DNA of 7,367 nucleotides from Fibrobacterota bacterium (GTDB taxonomy: Bacteria; Fibrobacterota; Chitinivibrionia; Chitinivibrionales; JANQEN01): NCBI GenBank assembly GCA_030619215.1, contig JAUXBV010000159.1:1-7367 (forward strand). Reading direction: 5' to 3'. This document shows, one piece after another, positions 6,000 through 7,367 of this stretch (position 1 is its first letter; each line of letters starts with the position of its first letter). Position numbers and translations under genes: made by a program. The notes beneath the pieces are model-generated. The model was not told the origin of the DNA. It did no database searches and saw nothing but the letters and a program-made list of their open reading frames with translations.

Positions 6000-7030
6000 T
6001 TTACAAATACCCTCCCTGCGTATTTAATGATATCCCATATACGATTACCAGCTAACTCCGGATATGAGAGCTTGCCATACATCTGCTGAAGTACCTGTTT
6101 CGGAGGCATTACTATGGCACCCAGGTAATCCATACATTTGCCCAAAGAAGGGCAAAGAAAGGCAAGTGCAACCTGGCCGGCACCAGGTCTGTCAAGCTGC
6201 GATGCCACTTTCAAAATCCTCTTTGTGAAAGGTGACAAATGGTAATTTGTATTATTATAAACACCTGAAGGCAGTATTCCCCTATTTACCAAATACTCAA
6301 ATACCAAACATTTTAAAACATATTCCTGCCTATTGTCCGCTTCCGAAGTAAAGCTCCCTGCATTATACAGCATTAAAAGGTCAAGGAGCCATATCTTTTT
6401 ATAAAATGTATGTTTAACTCCATGGAATGCGCAATGAAGAGCCAGGTGTTCCGGGCACAACACAAAGAATCCCTGTATAAGCTTGCTTGGTATTGTAGTG
6501 ACATTTTTTTCAGGAATTATATATTCTCGTTGGCTGAAACGATCGGTTCCCCATAAACCCTCGTGAAGGTCGATCATTATCTGTTTATATTCCAGAACAT
6601 TTTTATAATCACGAAACTGTTTAAAGCCATATTCAAGAAATATCCTACGAACTGCATCAATATTACCGTCAGGAAGGAAAAGGTCGATATCACCCATTGA
6701 CCGGCACCGGGGTTCCTGATATATTGTTTCAGTGAGGGCTAACCCCTGAATAAGTACAACCCTGCCCGTATTGCTCAATGCTGGCTGCAGTTCATTGAGA
6801 ATCTGAATTGAGATATCTTTATAAATTAACGCATTCTCATAGTGTTTACGGAAAAACCGGATAATACTCTCCGGAATTATATCCTTTACATGATCGAATT
6901 TTGGATAATAAAGTGAAGCAGTACCTTCATTAACTGCATGAATACAAACCTTCTGCCAGTCAATACCATTAACCTGTGATTTATCAAAGGATTGATCAGA
7001 GGCTAAAATTGTTATATGATCATTAAACAT
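5993..7030 (-). CDS. Nucleotidyltransferase family protein (PF14907-like)
   Basis: This 345-aa cytoplasmic protein is of the nucleotidyltransferase group PF14907 (NTP_transf_5). The core is VVLIQGLALTETIY (91-104) followed by RSMGDIDLFL (110-119), where D114 and D116 are the metal-binding pair. MIDLHEGLW (152-160) offers a third acidic residue, D154. The helical half has LALHCAFHGVKH (196-207) and WLLDLLMLY (214-222), both typical. Family members usually read LKG where this protein has IQG (Q95), so one conserved lysine is replaced. The reaction is not established for most of the family; transfer of a nucleotide or sugar-phosphate to a phosphorylated product of the adjoining kinase is plausible but inferred. 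It overlaps the HprK-like gene by 7 nt. No clear ribosome site precedes the ATG, so the start is less certain than the core. Palindromes lie just upstream (7046-7062). Confidence 0.85.
   Translation of the reverse strand: MFNDHITILASDQSFDKSQVNGIDWQKVCIHAVNEGTASLYYPKFDHVKDIIPESIIRFFRKHYENALIYKDISIQILNELQPALSNTGRVVLIQGLALTETIYQEPRCRSMGDIDLFLPDGNIDAVRRIFLEYGFKQFRDYKNVLEYKQIMIDLHEGLWGTDRFSQREYIIPEKNVTTIPSKLIQGFFVLCPEHLALHCAFHGVKHTFYKKIWLLDLLMLYNAGSFTSEADNRQEYVLKCLVFEYLVNRGILPSGVYNNTNYHLSPFTKRILKVASQLDRPGAGQVALAFLCPSLGKCMDYLGAIVMPPKQVLQQMYGKLSYPELAGNRIWDIIKYAGRVFVKC
6010..6017 (-). promoter_or_regulatory. Ribosome binding site of the HprK-like gene inside the preceding gene
   Basis: AGGGAGGG on the minus strand lies 10 nt before the ATG at 5999 and within the last codons of the nucleotidyltransferase gene. 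Together with the 7-nt overlap of the two frames it points to translational coupling. Confidence 0.6.
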
Positions 7031-7045
7031 GGAGTTTATTGAAAG

Positions 7046-7062
7046 CCACGTGGATAATTATC
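7046..7062. promoter_or_regulatory. Adjacent palindromes upstream of the nucleotidyltransferase gene
   Basis: CCACGTGG (7046-7053) and GATAATTATC (7053-7062) are perfect palindromes sharing one base. They sit 16 to 32 nt before the nucleotidyltransferase ATG, inside what would be the 5' leader. The minus strand of the second reads GATAAT, a possible -10 box without a clear -35. An operator is possible; the evidence is only the symmetry. Confidence 0.3.
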
Positions 7063-7138
7063 ACTTCAATGAACAGGCCTTGAGGTTACGAAAATCGTAC
7101 ACCCGTACCCTCCGTACACTCATCTTTTTTAATCCGGC

Positions 7139-7367
7139 TTATTGTAACTTCTTAATCTTATCCGGGGTCAAATACAGAGTGCTATAAACAAGTCCTGTTA
7201 TATAAAGATTGTTCTCTTCCGACAGGTTTATTACTCTTTGGTCTGATGTTTCATGCAAATCATCTTCACCAATAATCTGTACAATAGGCCGCATGGGAGA
7301 CCCTTCTATGGCGTCAACCACAACAGCAATGTTTTTATTATTTAGTTGCACCAGGCTGCCAACAGGA
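7139..7367 (-). CDS. C-terminal end of an HD-GYP-type cyclic-di-GMP phosphodiesterase (partial)
   Basis: Only the last 75 residues lie in the window; the frame stays open to the edge, so the internal GTG at 7351 is not taken as the start. The fragment begins PVGSLVQLNNKNIAVVVDA and continues with GSPMRPIVQII and a VINLSEENNLYI stretch. This is the pattern of the beta-rich segment that ends many HD-GYP proteins (PxGSxVxL, then a VV strand, then RP-V). The catalytic HD and GYP motifs would be off the edge, so activity cannot be judged. HD-GYP proteins hydrolyse cyclic-di-GMP, a signal that commonly governs exopolysaccharide production, so the position next to this locus makes sense. The nucleotidyltransferase gene begins 108 nt downstream, with no clear terminator between. 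The call rests on one short motif region. Confidence 0.65.
   Translation of the reverse strand, partial: PVGSLVQLNNKNIAVVVDAIEGSPMRPIVQIIGEDDLHETSDQRVINLSEENNLYITGLVYSTLYLTPDKIKKLQ

Noticed and set aside
7061..7123. Twenty-codon minus-strand ORF (starts MSVRRVRVYDF) between the HD-GYP and nucleotidyltransferase genes
   Set aside because: It has no good ribosome site, no recognisable peptide features and overlaps the palindromes. It was considered as a precursor for the modification cassette, but nothing supports that beyond position.
1..7367. tRNA or rRNA genes, CRISPR arrays, insertion sequences or integrase genes
   Set aside because: No regular repeat-spacer pattern, cloverleaf, terminal inverted repeats or transposase motifs were seen on either strand.

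Overview
The window is a stretch of an AT-rich bacterial chromosome in which every supportable gene lies on the minus strand. It reads as part of an exopolysaccharide or cell-surface glycan locus. An outer-membrane polysaccharide export lipoprotein next to a Wzc-type co-polymerase/tyrosine kinase points to a Gram-negative (diderm) organism. The species cannot be named from this sequence. The mix of a GT9 glycosyltransferase, an HprK-like kinase, a PF14907-type nucleotidyltransferase and an S26 peptidase is, from general knowledge, common in polysaccharide loci of Desulfobacterota, Nitrospirota, Planctomycetota and some Proteobacteria, but that is a guess.

Layout in transcription order (high to low coordinates). 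First comes the C-terminal end of an HD-GYP-type cyclic-di-GMP phosphodiesterase (7367-7139, cut by the window edge). After a spacer of about 108 bp come a nucleotidyltransferase (7030-5993) and an HprK-like P-loop kinase (5999-5217) that overlap by 7 bp. A convincing intrinsic terminator is built into the last codons of the kinase gene. A short spacer with a promoter-like -10 box precedes an S26-type signal-peptidase-like protein (5123-4680) and a GT9 heptosyltransferase-like enzyme (4634-3594). A weak AT-rich terminator candidate and a gene-free stretch of about 410 bp follow. That stretch holds a direct repeat and possible promoter elements and leads into the export lipoprotein (3184-2405) and the 748-aa co-polymerase/kinase (2388-142). 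The first 141 bases hold no complete gene.

How the parts may work together. The export lipoprotein and the co-polymerase/kinase would form the envelope-spanning Wza/Wzc-like export machine. GT9 would add a sugar to the repeat unit or lipid-linked core. The HD-GYP protein could tie the locus to cyclic-di-GMP. The kinase, nucleotidyltransferase and peptidase form a modification cassette whose substrate is unknown; no peptide precursor gene was found in the window. The flippase, polymerase and initiating transferase expected for a full pathway must lie outside.

Main points for a second look: (1) the kinase domain of the Wzc-like protein lacks both Walker A' aspartates; (2) a 19-codon acidic, aromatic tail lies in the +1 frame just past an A6 tract at the end of that gene; (3) the kinase/nucleotidyltransferase/peptidase cassette; (4) the terminator that splits the cluster; (5) the structured, repeat-bearing region before the export operon.
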